NCBI GenBank assembly: GCA_030840805.1
Contig: JAVEDU010000035.1
Span: 1-64,000, forward strand
From: Actinomycetota bacterium
GTDB taxonomy: Bacteria > Actinomycetota > Actinomycetes > Mycobacteriales > HKI-0501
DNA length: 64,000 bases
Reading direction: 5' to 3'
The notes beneath the pieces were generated by a model. It was not told the DNA's origin, ran no database searches, and saw only the letters and a list, made by a program, of their open reading frames with translations. Within the stretch, counting starts at the first letter, position 1, and each line of letters begins with the position of its first letter. A program made the translations under genes and the position numbers. Shown here piece by piece: positions 48,587-59,963 of the stretch.

Positions 48587-50595
<2,009 letters not shown>

Positions 50596-50687
50596 GGTCG
50601 GACCCTCCTGGGTTTCGTTCGTCTGCGAGTCGTGTGAGCCGTAGCGCGGATCCGTCGTCGCGGGATGCCGGACCGCCGCCGCGGGGG

Positions 50688-50714
50688 TTGGCACCCTCAT
50701 GGTGAGAGTGCCAA
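50688..50714 (-). promoter_or_regulatory. CIRCE operator (proximal)
   Basis: TTGGCACCC-N9-GAGTGCCAA, one base off the perfect CIRCE inverted repeat TTGGCACTC-N9-GAGTGCCAA. It covers the expected transcription start of groES-groEL. Confidence 0.85.
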
Positions 50715-50718
50715 TCGC

Positions 50719-50748
50719 AGGCTAGGGCTGCGGCTGGCACTCCGTCAA
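50719..50748 (-). promoter_or_regulatory. groES-groEL promoter
   Basis: On the minus strand TTGACG (50748-50743) and TAGCCT (50724-50719) are separated by 18 bases. The -35 hexamer lies in the spacer of the distal CIRCE and the start site falls in the proximal CIRCE, so HrcA would block polymerase directly. Confidence 0.75.
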
Positions 50749-50760
50749 GGCGAGTGCCAA
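50734..50760 (-). promoter_or_regulatory. CIRCE operator (distal)
   Basis: CTGGCACTC-N9-GAGTGCCAA, one mismatch from consensus. It is centred 46 bases upstream of the proximal CIRCE. Confidence 0.88.
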
Positions 50761-50809
50761 TCGGGTTCCCCCGAACGGCCGTACCGGGGCCGTGGGAGAG
50801 GATCGGTCC

Positions 50810-52000
50810 GTGCCCCTGACCCCGTCGATCCTCGCCACGCTCCGCACCGGGGCGGGCACCGCCCTCCTCGCCGACGTGGCAACGCGCGGAGTCGCCGACG
50901 ACCGGGTGCTGACCACCACCACGGGGCTGCGCGCCGCCGGCCACTCCCCCGAGCTGGTCGCCGCCGCGGTGGAGACGGTCCGGCTCCGGACGCGGGCGGC
51001 GGCGAAGTTCGGCGCGGACGCCGAGCGGATGTTCTTCACCCCGGCGGGCGTCGAGCAGGCCACGCGGACGAGCGTGGCCGCGCACCGGGCGGCGCGGTTC
51101 GCCGGTACGCCCGATGTCGTGGACCTGTGCTGCGGCATCGGCGGCGACCTCGTGGCGTTCGGCCGGGCCGGGATCGCCGTCGAGGGCCTCGACGCGGACC
51201 CGCTGACCGCCGCGGTCGCCGCCGCCAACGCGGCCGAGCTTGGGCTCGCCGACCGGGTCACCGTGCGGTGCGCCGACGTGACGACAGCCGACCTGCGGGG
51301 CGTACCCGCCGTGTTCTGCGACCCGGCGCGGCGGGCCGGCGGGCGGCGGGTGTTCGACCCGTCCGCGTACTCGCCGCCGTGGGACTTCCTGCTGTCGCTG
51401 GCCCGGACGGTGCCGCGGGCGGCGTTCAAGGTCGCACCCGGGATCGACCACGCACTGGTACCGCCCGGCGCCGAGGCCGAGTGGATCTCCGACGGCGGCG
51501 ACGTGAAGGAGGCCGCGATCTGGTGCGGCGACCTCGCCGGGGTCCCGCGCCGCGCCACGCTGCTGCCGTCCGGCGCGACGCTGACCGGGACGGGCGACGC
51601 GCTCGCGCCGGTCGGGGAGGTACGCGACTGGCTGTACGACCCCGACGGCGCCGTCGTCCGCGCGCATCTCGTCGCGGAGCTGGCCGAGACGATCGACGCG
51701 ACCACGGTGGACCCGACCATCGCGTACCTGACCTCGGCGGAGCTGGCCGAGACGCCGTTCGCCCGGGCGTACCGGGTGGACGAGGTCATGCCGTTCTCGC
51801 TGAAGCGGCTGCGCGCCGCGCTACGGGCGCGGGGCGTCGGGCGGGTGGAGATCAAGAAGCGGGGTTCGGCGCTGGACGTCGAGCAGCTGCGGCGGGACCT
51901 GCGCCTGAGCGGGGACAACGGGGCGACCGTGGTGCTCACCCGGGTGGCGGGCAAGCCCACGGTGCTCCTGTGCACCCCCGTAGGCCGCCCTCCGAGTTGA
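50810..52000 (+). CDS. Class I SAM-dependent methyltransferase with THUMP-like domain
   Basis: A 396-residue protein. The SAM-binding motif VVDLCCGIGGDLVAF is near residue 103, and a motif IV-like DPARR (FCDPARRAGG) follows near 170. The C-terminal 70-80 residues (FSLKRLRAALRARGVGRVEI, LTRVAGKPTVLLC) match the THUMP-like domain of this actinobacterial family. It probably methylates RNA; target unknown. GTG 50810 follows GAGAGG; GTG 50792 is an alternative. The stop codon TGA lies inside palindromic repeat copy 4. Confidence 0.8.
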   Translation: MPLTPSILATLRTGAGTALLADVATRGVADDRVLTTTTGLRAAGHSPELVAAAVETVRLRTRAAAKFGADAERMFFTPAGVEQATRTSVAAHRAARFAGTPDVVDLCCGIGGDLVAFGRAGIAVEGLDADPLTAAVAAANAAELGLADRVTVRCADVTTADLRGVPAVFCDPARRAGGRRVFDPSAYSPPWDFLLSLARTVPRAAFKVAPGIDHALVPPGAEAEWISDGGDVKEAAIWCGDLAGVPRRATLLPSGATLTGTGDALAPVGEVRDWLYDPDGAVVRAHLVAELAETIDATTVDPTIAYLTSAELAETPFARAYRVDEVMPFSLKRLRAALRARGVGRVEIKKRGSALDVEQLRRDLRLSGDNGATVVLTRVAGKPTVLLCTPVGRPPS

Positions 52001-52060
52001 TCATGGGGTTTGCAACACGACACGCCGGCGTGTCTGTTGGAAACCCCATGTTCAACTCGG
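51992..52060. repeat. Palindromic repeat family A, copy 4 (inverted orientation)
   Basis: Arms GAGTTGATCATGGGGTTT (51994-52011) and AAACCCCATGTTCAACTC (52041-52058) flank the same ACACGCCGGCGTGT core (52020-52033). The bases beside the core (ACACG on the left, CTGTTG on the right) are the reverse complement of those in copies 1-3, so this copy is inverted. Its left arm supplies the stop codon of the methyltransferase gene, and its right end abuts a truncated nucleoside hydrolase remnant. Confidence 0.9.
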
Positions 52061-52193
52061 GGTAGGTCGCGCACCACCCCGTCGACCCCGGTGTTGCCGT
52101 ACACGCAGGTCACGCCGCGTACCCGCAGCGCGGGCGAGCGGAGGGCGAGGACCAGCGCGAGCGCATCGTCCACGCCGTGTCGCCGTCGAGCAC
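52061..52193 (-). pseudogene. N-terminal remnant of a nucleoside hydrolase
   Basis: From GTG 52193 the frame encodes MLDGDT, the start of the inosine-uridine nucleoside hydrolase motif DTDxGxDDALA. The continuation DDALALVLALRSPALRVRG and TCVYGNTGVDGVVRDL is present but one frame away, so one base has been lost within the catalytic calcium-binding motif. The sequence stops at the edge of palindromic repeat copy 4, about 250 residues short of the family length of about 310. Confidence 0.7.
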
Positions 52194-52197
52194 GACG

Positions 52198-52452
52198 TCA
52201 GCGGTCGACCTCGTGGAAGTCCCAGGAGCGCGCCGGGTGGGCGATCTTGTACCGCGGCGGCGACTCGGGGTCCACCGGGTCACCGCGCCAGCGGCTGACC
52301 ACGACGACCCGCCCGTCCGTCGAGGTGAGCACCTGGCTGTCGACGTGCAGGGGCCGCACCTCCAGCGCCGGTACGGCGACCTCACACACGAACGACAGCA
52401 CGTCGCCCTGGGCCTCCGGCTGCGCGATGACCTCCCACATCCGGACGATCAC
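52198..52452 (-). CDS. Conserved hypothetical small protein
   Basis: An 84-residue, mostly beta-strand-like protein ([53 protein letters not shown]). I do not recognise a family. It has no signal peptide or membrane segment. Its ATG overlaps the tsaD stop by four bases, so it is probably co-translated with the tsaD operon. The nucleoside hydrolase remnant begins 4 bases after its stop. Confidence 0.6.
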   Translation of the reverse strand: MIVRMWEVIAQPEAQGDVLSFVCEVAVPALEVRPLHVDSQVLTSTDGRVVVVSRWRGDPVDPESPPRYKIAHPARSWDFHEVDR

Positions 52453-53492
52453 ACCCGCACCTCGGACACCGACATCGAGGAGTCCGCCGGAATGTCCAAT
52501 GTGGACGGCACGGCGCCGGCGGCGACGAGATGCGAGCCGAGCGCCGCGACCATCGCCCCGTTGTCGGTGCAGAGCCCCGGCCGCGGCACGCGCAGCACGA
52601 TTCCGGCGGCCTCGCAGCGGGACTCGGCGAGCGCGCGCAGCCGGGAGTTCGCCGCGACTCCCCCGCCGACGACGAGCGTGTCCACGCCCTGTTCCCGGCA
52701 GGCCGCGACGGCCTTGGCGGTGAGCACGTCGACCACCGCCTCCTGGAACGAGGCGGCGACGTCGGCCACCGGCACCGGCTCGCCGGCCCGCTCCCGGGCC
52801 TCCACCCAGCGCGCCACGGCCGTCTTCAGCCCGGAGAACGAGAAGTCGTACCGGTGCCCGGCGAGGTCCCGGGGGCCGGTGAGGCCGCGCGGGAAGGCGA
52901 TCGCCACCGACGACCCGGACCGCGCCTCGCGGTCGACGTGCGGCCCGCCGGGGAACGGCAGCCCGAGCAGCCGCGCCACCTTGTCGAACGCCTCGCCCGC
53001 CGCGTCGTCGATCGTCGCGCCGAGCGGTGTCACCTCGGCGGTGAGGTCGTCGACCCGGAGCAGCGACGAGTGCCCGCCGGACACCAGCAGGGCGATCGCG
53101 GGTGCCGGCAGCGGGCCGTGCTCGAGCGTGTCGACGGCGACGTGGGCGGCGAGGTGGTTCACGCCGTACAGCGGCTTGCCGGCGGCGAGCGCGTACGCCT
53201 TGGCGGCCGCGACGCCCACCAGCAGCGCGCCGGCGAGCCCCGGCCCGGCGGTCACCGCGATGGCGTCCACGTCGGACAGCTTCACCCCGGCCGTGGCGAG
53301 CGCCCGGTGCACGGTCGGCACCATCGCCTCCAGGTGCGCCCGGCTGGCCACCTCAGGCACGACCCCGCCGAACCGCGCATGACTGTCCACACTGGACGCC
53401 ACCGCGTCGGCGAGCAGGGTGTGACCCCGGACGATGCCGACCCCGGTCTCGTCACACGACGTCTCGATGCCGAGCACCAGCGGCTCGCTCAC
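52449..53492 (-). CDS. tsaD: tRNA threonylcarbamoyladenosine synthase subunit TsaD
   Basis: A 347-residue ASKHA-fold enzyme that transfers the threonylcarbamoyl group to A37 of tRNAs, working with TsaB and TsaE, both encoded nearby. It has [14 protein letters not shown] at the N-terminus, the metal-binding HLAAH near residues 113-117, SGGHSSL and [12 protein letters not shown] 53492 follows GGAGG and overlaps the rimI stop (GTGA). Confidence 0.96.
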   Translation of the reverse strand: MSEPLVLGIETSCDETGVGIVRGHTLLADAVASSVDSHARFGGVVPEVASRAHLEAMVPTVHRALATAGVKLSDVDAIAVTAGPGLAGALLVGVAAAKAYALAAGKPLYGVNHLAAHVAVDTLEHGPLPAPAIALLVSGGHSSLLRVDDLTAEVTPLGATIDDAAGEAFDKVARLLGLPFPGGPHVDREARSGSSVAIAFPRGLTGPRDLAGHRYDFSFSGLKTAVARWVEARERAGEPVPVADVAASFQEAVVDVLTAKAVAACREQGVDTLVVGGGVAANSRLRALAESRCEAAGIVLRVPRPGLCTDNGAMVAALGSHLVAAGAVPSTLDIPADSSMSVSEVRV

Positions 53493-53935
53493 AGGTCCTC
53501 CTTGATCATGACCAGCGCATCGGTGCCGCTGGGCTGGTAGTAGCCGCGCCGCACCCCGGTCACCGCGAAACCCCGGCGCTCGTACAGGTGCCGCGCCACC
53601 GGGTTGTCCGCGGCGACCTCCAGGGCGACCTGCGGGGCACCGCGATGCGCGGCCTCGGCGAGCAGCGCGTCCAGCAACCGGGACCCGAGCCCGGTGCCCT
53701 GGGCGGAGCGGCGCACGGCGATGTTCTGGACCCACGCCGAGTCCGGATACACGCACAGTCCCGCGTAGCCGAGCAGCTCGTCGCCGTCCAGCGCGACCAG
53801 GTACCAGCGGTCGGCCCCGGCCAGCTCGGACCAGAACATCCCGGCCGTCCACCGTTCCGCGCCGAACAGCTCGTCCTCCACCGGGAGCACGTCGTCGATG
53901 TGCCACCACCGCATCCGGGTGAGCTCCGTCGTCAC
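53489..53935 (-). CDS. rimI: Ribosomal protein bS18 alanine N-acetyltransferase
   Basis: A 148-residue GNAT acetyltransferase. The acetyl-CoA motif is [17 protein letters not shown] near residue 78 (Q-x-x-G-x-G type), followed by [18 protein letters not shown]. Its location between tsaB and tsaD is the standard place for rimI. GTG 53935 overlaps the tsaB stop (GTGA). The true substrate may be wider than bS18 in actinobacteria. Confidence 0.9.
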   Translation of the reverse strand: MTTELTRMRWWHIDDVLPVEDELFGAERWTAGMFWSELAGADRWYLVALDGDELLGYAGLCVYPDSAWVQNIAVRRSAQGTGLGSRLLDALLAEAAHRGAPQVALEVAADNPVARHLYERRGFAVTGVRRGYYQPSGTDALVMIKEDL

Positions 53936-54609
53936 CCGAGCACGCTCTTCCGGGCGGCCGGCTCCACCGCGTCCGGGCGGCGCAGGTACAGCGGGGTCAG
54001 CGGCTCGGCCGGCGCGCCCGCCGCGACCCGGGCCGCCGCGAGCGACAGCAGCGCCGTGACGTCGGGGTACTCGGGACCGGAGACGGGCAGGCCGAGGACG
54101 TCCCCGTACAGCAGGGCACCGGCACCGACCGCGCGGCGGGCCCCGGACGAGGCGGCGAGCGGGCCGACGTCGGCCGGCCGGTTCACCGCGGGCTCGGTCA
54201 GCCGGTCGCCCGTACCGCTGTAGACGGCCCAGTAGACCTCGCGCCGCCGGGCGTCGGTCGCCACCAGGAACGGGGCGCCGTCGTCGGCCACCGCGGCGGC
54301 GAGCGCGTCCAGCGAGCACACGCCGTACGTCGGGATGCCGAGCGCGTCGCCCAGCGCCGCCGCGGTGACCAGGCCCACCCGCAGACCGGTGAACGGGCCC
54401 GGTCCGACATCCGCGGCCACCGCCCCGAGATCCGCCGCCGTCGCGCCCGCGTCCGCGAGGGACCGGGCGATCAGCGGGGCCAGCGCCTCGCCGTGCCTCT
54501 TGCCGTCGACGACGGTCTGCTCGGCGCGGACGCGGCACACGCCACCGGAGACGTCACCCACCCCGGCGGTGACGGCGGCGGACGAGGTGTCGAGGAGGAG
54601 TACCAGCAC
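53932..54609 (-). CDS. tsaB: tRNA threonylcarbamoyladenosine synthase subunit TsaB
   Basis: A 225-residue partner of TsaD, lacking its active site. It starts [18 protein letters not shown] and contains the family signature [13 protein letters not shown] near 72. I chose GTG 54609; the frame is open upstream to 54792 but without homology. It begins the tsaB-rimI-tsaD operon; the acyl-CoA ligase gene ends 59 bases upstream. Confidence 0.93.
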   Translation of the reverse strand: MLVLLLDTSSAAVTAGVGDVSGGVCRVRAEQTVVDGKRHGEALAPLIARSLADAGATAADLGAVAADVGPGPFTGLRVGLVTAAALGDALGIPTYGVCSLDALAAAVADDGAPFLVATDARRREVYWAVYSGTGDRLTEPAVNRPADVGPLAASSGARRAVGAGALLYGDVLGLPVSGPEYPDVTALLSLAAARVAAGAPAEPLTPLYLRRPDAVEPAARKSVLG

Positions 54610-54668
54610 GACTCCCGAGACTAGCCGCGCCCGGGAGCGGCGACTGCCCCCGGGCGCGGCCGTACGCC

Positions 54669-56195
<1,527 letters not shown>

Positions 56196-56273
56196 GGTGT
56201 TACTCCTCGGTAAGTACGTGTGCCGGCTCACACAATGGCAGACCGCCGCACGGGCCACACCAGGGTCCCGCGC

Positions 56274-57071
56274 CTACCGGGGCTGCGCAGCCTCCGCCGG
56301 GGTCGGCGGGCGGACGAACGGCCGTGCCCGTTCCTCCACCGCACCGATGTCGGCATAGTTCTGCCGGGCCGCCGTCAGCGACAGCGCGCCGTTCGGACCG
56401 CCGCGCACGACGTCCGCGTCCTCGTCGTCCTGCCCGTCGTCCTCCCAGGAACACACCGGACAGAGGTTGAACCCGCCCCGCTCCGGCAGCGTGACGTGCC
56501 GGCAGCAGGGGCACGGGTACGGGCCGTCCGCCGGCCCGCGCACCACCGAGAGCCGGTCGAGGCGGTCCACGTAGTCGTCCGCCCACAGCGCGGCGGAGTC
56601 GCCGAGCCGCCCGAGCCGGTCCGCCCAGTCACCGCCGTGTGGCACCAGGTCCACGGTGCGGACGTCGGTGTCCGTGCCCCGGGTGATCCGTACCTCGAGG
56701 TGGTCCCCGGCCAGCCGGTCCACCACGGCCTCGCCCCACTCGACCGCGGTCACCGCGTCGTCGAGCGTGACGTCCAGGTCGAGCGCGTCGATCTCCCCGG
56801 CGAGGTCCGGGGAGTCCCCGAGCCGGTACGCGTCCACGTGCACCAGCGGGACCCGCCCGCCCGGGTGGACGCGCGCGATGACGAACGTGGGGCTGGTGAC
56901 CGCGCCCCGCACCCCGAGCCCGGTACCGAGACCCTGCGCGAACGCCGTCTTCCCGGCACCGAGGGGCCCGGTCAGCAGCAGCAGGTCACCGGGCCGCAGC
57001 AGCCGGGACAGCTGCTCACCGGCCCCGCGGGTGTCCTCCACCGTGGGCAGCTCGGCCGACCATCCGGTCAC
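56274..57071 (-). CDS. tsaE: TsaE ATPase fused to a CPCC zinc-ribbon domain
   Basis: A 265-residue protein. Residues 1-150 are TsaE, the ATPase of t6A synthesis: Walker A TGPLGAGKT (34-42), TSPTFVIARVH, HVDAYRL and VEWGE. After a linker (150-183) comes a complete CPCC-family domain: YPCPCC (185-190), LPERGGFNLCPVCSWEDDGQ (195-214), GPNGALSLTAARQNYADIGA and a final VRPP. Its four or five cysteines should bind zinc. The reading frame is continuous. CPCC proteins are usually stand-alone, so this fusion is unusual. It lies 3 bases after the UDG gene's end region in a long operon. Confidence 0.85.
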   Translation of the reverse strand: MTGWSAELPTVEDTRGAGEQLSRLLRPGDLLLLTGPLGAGKTAFAQGLGTGLGVRGAVTSPTFVIARVHPGGRVPLVHVDAYRLGDSPDLAGEIDALDLDVTLDDAVTAVEWGEAVVDRLAGDHLEVRITRGTDTDVRTVDLVPHGGDWADRLGRLGDSAALWADDYVDRLDRLSVVRGPADGPYPCPCCRHVTLPERGGFNLCPVCSWEDDGQDDEDADVVRGGPNGALSLTAARQNYADIGAVEERARPFVRPPTPAEAAQPR

Positions 57072-57074
57072 GGC

Positions 57075-57632
57075 TCAACCTCCAAGTAGACGGGCGGCGT
57101 GGGCGAGATCCTCGCGCAGTGCCGCCATCGGCGCTCCACGGGGACCGAACCGGATCGCCGCCGAGGGATGGTAGGTGGCCAGCACCCGTCGGCCGCCGAC
57201 CTCGTGCACCACGCCGCGGGACGCCCCCAGCCGGACGCCGCGGCCCAGGAACCAGCCGACCGAGGTGAGCCCGAGCGCCACCACCAGCTCCGGGGCGATC
57301 AGGTCGAGCTGCCGGTCCAGCCAGGGGCGGCACCGCTCGATCTCCGGCCGCTTCGGGGCGCGGTTGCCCGGTGGCCGGCACTTCAGCACGTTCACCACGG
57401 CCACCGCGTCGCGGTCGAGCCCCGCCTCGGCGAGCAGCACGTCCAGCAGCTGACCGGCCTTGCCGACGAACGGCCGCCCGGCCAGGTCCTCCTGGGCGCC
57501 GGGCGCCTCGCCGACCAGCGCCAGCCGGGCGCCGCGCGGGGCCTCGCCGACCACCACGGTGGTCCGCGCGGCGGCCAGCTCCGGGCAGGCCGTGCACCCG
57601 GTCATCGCCGAGCCGAGGGCGGTCCAGCTCAC
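57075..57632 (-). CDS. Type 4 uracil-DNA glycosylase-like protein
   Basis: A 185-residue member of the family 4/5 uracil-DNA glycosylases, removing uracil from DNA. It has the Fe-S cysteines in CTACPEL near the start, VGEAPGAQEDLAGRPFVGKA (motif A), NVLKCRPPGNR and the C-terminal YHPSA motif. The length is normal. GTG 57632 overlaps the hydrolase stop by four bases. Confidence 0.9.
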   Translation of the reverse strand: MSWTALGSAMTGCTACPELAAARTTVVVGEAPRGARLALVGEAPGAQEDLAGRPFVGKAGQLLDVLLAEAGLDRDAVAVVNVLKCRPPGNRAPKRPEIERCRPWLDRQLDLIAPELVVALGLTSVGWFLGRGVRLGASRGVVHEVGGRRVLATYHPSAAIRFGPRGAPMAALREDLAHAARLLGG

Positions 57633-58840
57633 GCGGACTTCCTCCGCCGGACGCGGCGCAGCCGCCGCCGCTCGGTGGACCCGGCCTCGTCGGCCTTCTC
57701 GGCGCGCTCGGCCCGCGCCTGCCTCCGCCTCGGCGTCTCGGGCGCCCGCTCGCCGGGCAGCGCCCGGGCGGCGCGCTGCAGGAACGCCAGCAGATGCGCG
57801 TTCACCACGTCGGCGTGCTCCATCAGCGTCACGTGGCCGCCGTCGGCGATCTCCACGTACTCCGCACCCGGCAGCAGCCGCGCCATCTCCTCGGTGTGCT
57901 CGATCGGCGTGAGCAGGTCGTCCTCGCCGCCGATCAACAGGGACTCGATGCCGTCGAAGACCTCCAGCGCCGCGTACCGCTCGTGGTCGGACAGCGTGCG
58001 CAGGTAGCCGGCGACCACGTCCAGCGGGGTCGCGGAGTTCATCTGCTCGACGTACCGCACGAGCGACGGGCTCACGTCCGCGCCGCCGAACCCGTACCGC
58101 CGGGTCAGCAGGTACGCGAGGTCGCTGCCGGCCGCCCGGCCCTTCTCCAGCAGGCCCGGGCGGGCGCGCAGGGCGGCGGCGAACGCCGGGGTGAGCGGGC
58201 GGCGGATGCGTCCCACCAGGTCCGCGACGGGCCCCGGCAGGCCGAGCGCGACCGCGTCGAGGTCACCGGCCGAGGTGGAGACCAGCGCGATCCCGACCAC
58301 CCGGGACTCGAACAGCTCGGGGTGGTGCTCGGCGAGCGCCATGATCGTCATGCCGCCCATCGAGTGGCCGGCGAGCACGAGCGGCCCGGCCGGCGCGACC
58401 TGGGCGATCACCGCGGCCAGGTCCTCGCCCAGCTCGTCGATGGAGTAGTCCCCGGACGGCTTGCGGCCGCTGCGGCCGTGCCCGGGCTGGTCGTAGAAGA
58501 CCGCCCGCACCCGGGGCTTGGGCACCGCGCCCAGGGCCCGGCGCTGGAAGTGCCAGGTGCCCATGTCGAGGGCGAACCCGTGCACGAACACGACCGTCAG
58601 CTCCGGTTCGCCCTCGGCCGGCTCGACGACCTCGACGTGCAGGTCGACCCCGTCCTGGCCGGACACGGTGAACTCCGCGTCGCACGGCATCCGGCCGAAC
58701 GACTCGTCGGCGTACGGGTCGGCGACCCGGTTCCGGGCCCGGCCGACGGCGAACCGCTCGGTCGCGAGGCCCGCGGCCACGCCCGCGGCGGCGACGCCCA
58801 GCAGCGCACCGACGAGCCCCGCCCGACGTGGTGCGCTCAT
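57629..58840 (-). CDS. Alpha/beta-fold hydrolase
   Basis: A 403-residue protein with an N-terminal hydrophobic segment (7-27), VFVHGFALDMGTWHFQ (oxyanion), the nucleophile GHSMGG near 160, an Asp in GGEDDLLTP and His in DGGHVTLMEH. A basic tail (370-403) ends in RRRLRRVRRRKSA. It is a conserved member of the alr-tsaE operon in actinobacteria; its substrate is unknown. Confidence 0.82.
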   Translation of the reverse strand: MSAPRRAGLVGALLGVAAAGVAAGLATERFAVGRARNRVADPYADESFGRMPCDAEFTVSGQDGVDLHVEVVEPAEGEPELTVVFVHGFALDMGTWHFQRRALGAVPKPRVRAVFYDQPGHGRSGRKPSGDYSIDELGEDLAAVIAQVAPAGPLVLAGHSMGGMTIMALAEHHPELFESRVVGIALVSTSAGDLDAVALGLPGPVADLVGRIRRPLTPAFAAALRARPGLLEKGRAAGSDLAYLLTRRYGFGGADVSPSLVRYVEQMNSATPLDVVAGYLRTLSDHERYAALEVFDGIESLLIGGEDDLLTPIEHTEEMARLLPGAEYVEIADGGHVTLMEHADVVNAHLLAFLQRAARALPGERAPETPRRRQARAERAEKADEAGSTERRRLRRVRRRKSA

Positions 58841-59958
58841 CTGCCGTCCCCCCGGTAGGTCCGTGGTACCCGTGCCCCGACGCGGGTCACGATCTCGTAG
58901 TTGATCGTGTCCAGCACCTCGGCCCAGTCGTCGACGGTCGGTTCGCCGTCGTCGCCCGGCCCGAACAGCACCGCGTCGTCGCCGGCCCGCACGTCGTCGT
59001 CGCCGACGTCCACCACCACCTGGTCCATGCAGACCCGGCCGACGATCACCCGCCGACGGCCGCCGACCAGCACCGGCCCGCGGCTCGACGCGGCCCGCGG
59101 GATGCCGTCGGCGTACCCGAGCGGCACCAGCACCAGCGTCGTCTCCCGCTCGGTCGTGTACGTGTGGCCGTACGAGACGCCCTGTCCGGCCGGTACGCGC
59201 TTGGCGTTGACCAGGGACGCCCGCAGGGTCATCGCCGGCCGCAGCCCGAACGTGTCACCGGCGATCGGCGACAGCCCGTACAGCGCGATCCCGGGCCGCA
59301 CGAGGTCGAAGTGCGCGCCGGGCAGGGTGAGCGTGGCGGGAGAGTTCGCCATGTGCCGCAGCTCGGGGCGGATCCCGGCGGACTCGGCGGTCGCCAGCGC
59401 CTCGGTGAACACCGCGAGCTGCCGTGCGTTCGCGGGATGCCCCACCTCGTCGGCGCGGGCGAAGTGGCTCCAGACCCCGACGACGTCGACGGTGCCCTCG
59501 GCGACGTGCCGGCGGGCCGCGGCCAGCAGGTCCGGCCAGTCGGCGACCGTGGCCCCGTTGCGGCCGAGCCCGGTGTCGACCTTGAGGTGGACGCGGGCGG
59601 TCAGGCCGGTCTCCCGGGCGGCGGCGGCCACCTCGTCGAGCCCGGCCACGGTGGCCGCGGACAGGTCGATGTCGGCGCCCACCGCGCCGGCCAGCACCTG
59701 GCCCGGCGCGATCAGCCACGCGAACACGGGCGCCGTGATCCCGGCCGCCCGCAGCGCCAGCGCCTCGGGCACCGTGCAGGCGCCCAGCCACGTGGCACCC
59801 CCGGCGAGCGCGGCCCGCGCGGTCGGCACCATCCCGTGCCCGTACCCGTCGGCCTTCACGACGGCCATGACCTGCGCGGACGTGCCGGCGGCGAGGCGCT
59901 CGGTGTTCGCGCGGACGGCGTCGAGGTCGATGATCGCCTCGGCCTGGGGGACGGACAT
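58837..59958 (-). CDS. alr: Alanine racemase
   Basis: A 373-residue PLP enzyme making D-alanine for peptidoglycan. The PLP lysine is in AVVKADGYGHG near 35, the second catalytic residue Tyr in GVSYGHTYTT near 265, and VGRVCMDQVVVDVG is the C-terminal signature. I chose ATG 59958, which gives MSVPQAEAIIDLDAVRANTE. The stop overlaps the next gene's start. Confidence 0.95.
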   Translation of the reverse strand: MSVPQAEAIIDLDAVRANTERLAAGTSAQVMAVVKADGYGHGMVPTARAALAGGATWLGACTVPEALALRAAGITAPVFAWLIAPGQVLAGAVGADIDLSAATVAGLDEVAAAARETGLTARVHLKVDTGLGRNGATVADWPDLLAAARRHVAEGTVDVVGVWSHFARADEVGHPANARQLAVFTEALATAESAGIRPELRHMANSPATLTLPGAHFDLVRPGIALYGLSPIAGDTFGLRPAMTLRASLVNAKRVPAGQGVSYGHTYTTERETTLVLVPLGYADGIPRAASSRGPVLVGGRRRVIVGRVCMDQVVVDVGDDDVRAGDDAVLFGPGDDGEPTVDDWAEVLDTINYEIVTRVGARVPRTYRGDGR

Positions 59959-59963
59959 GCCCG

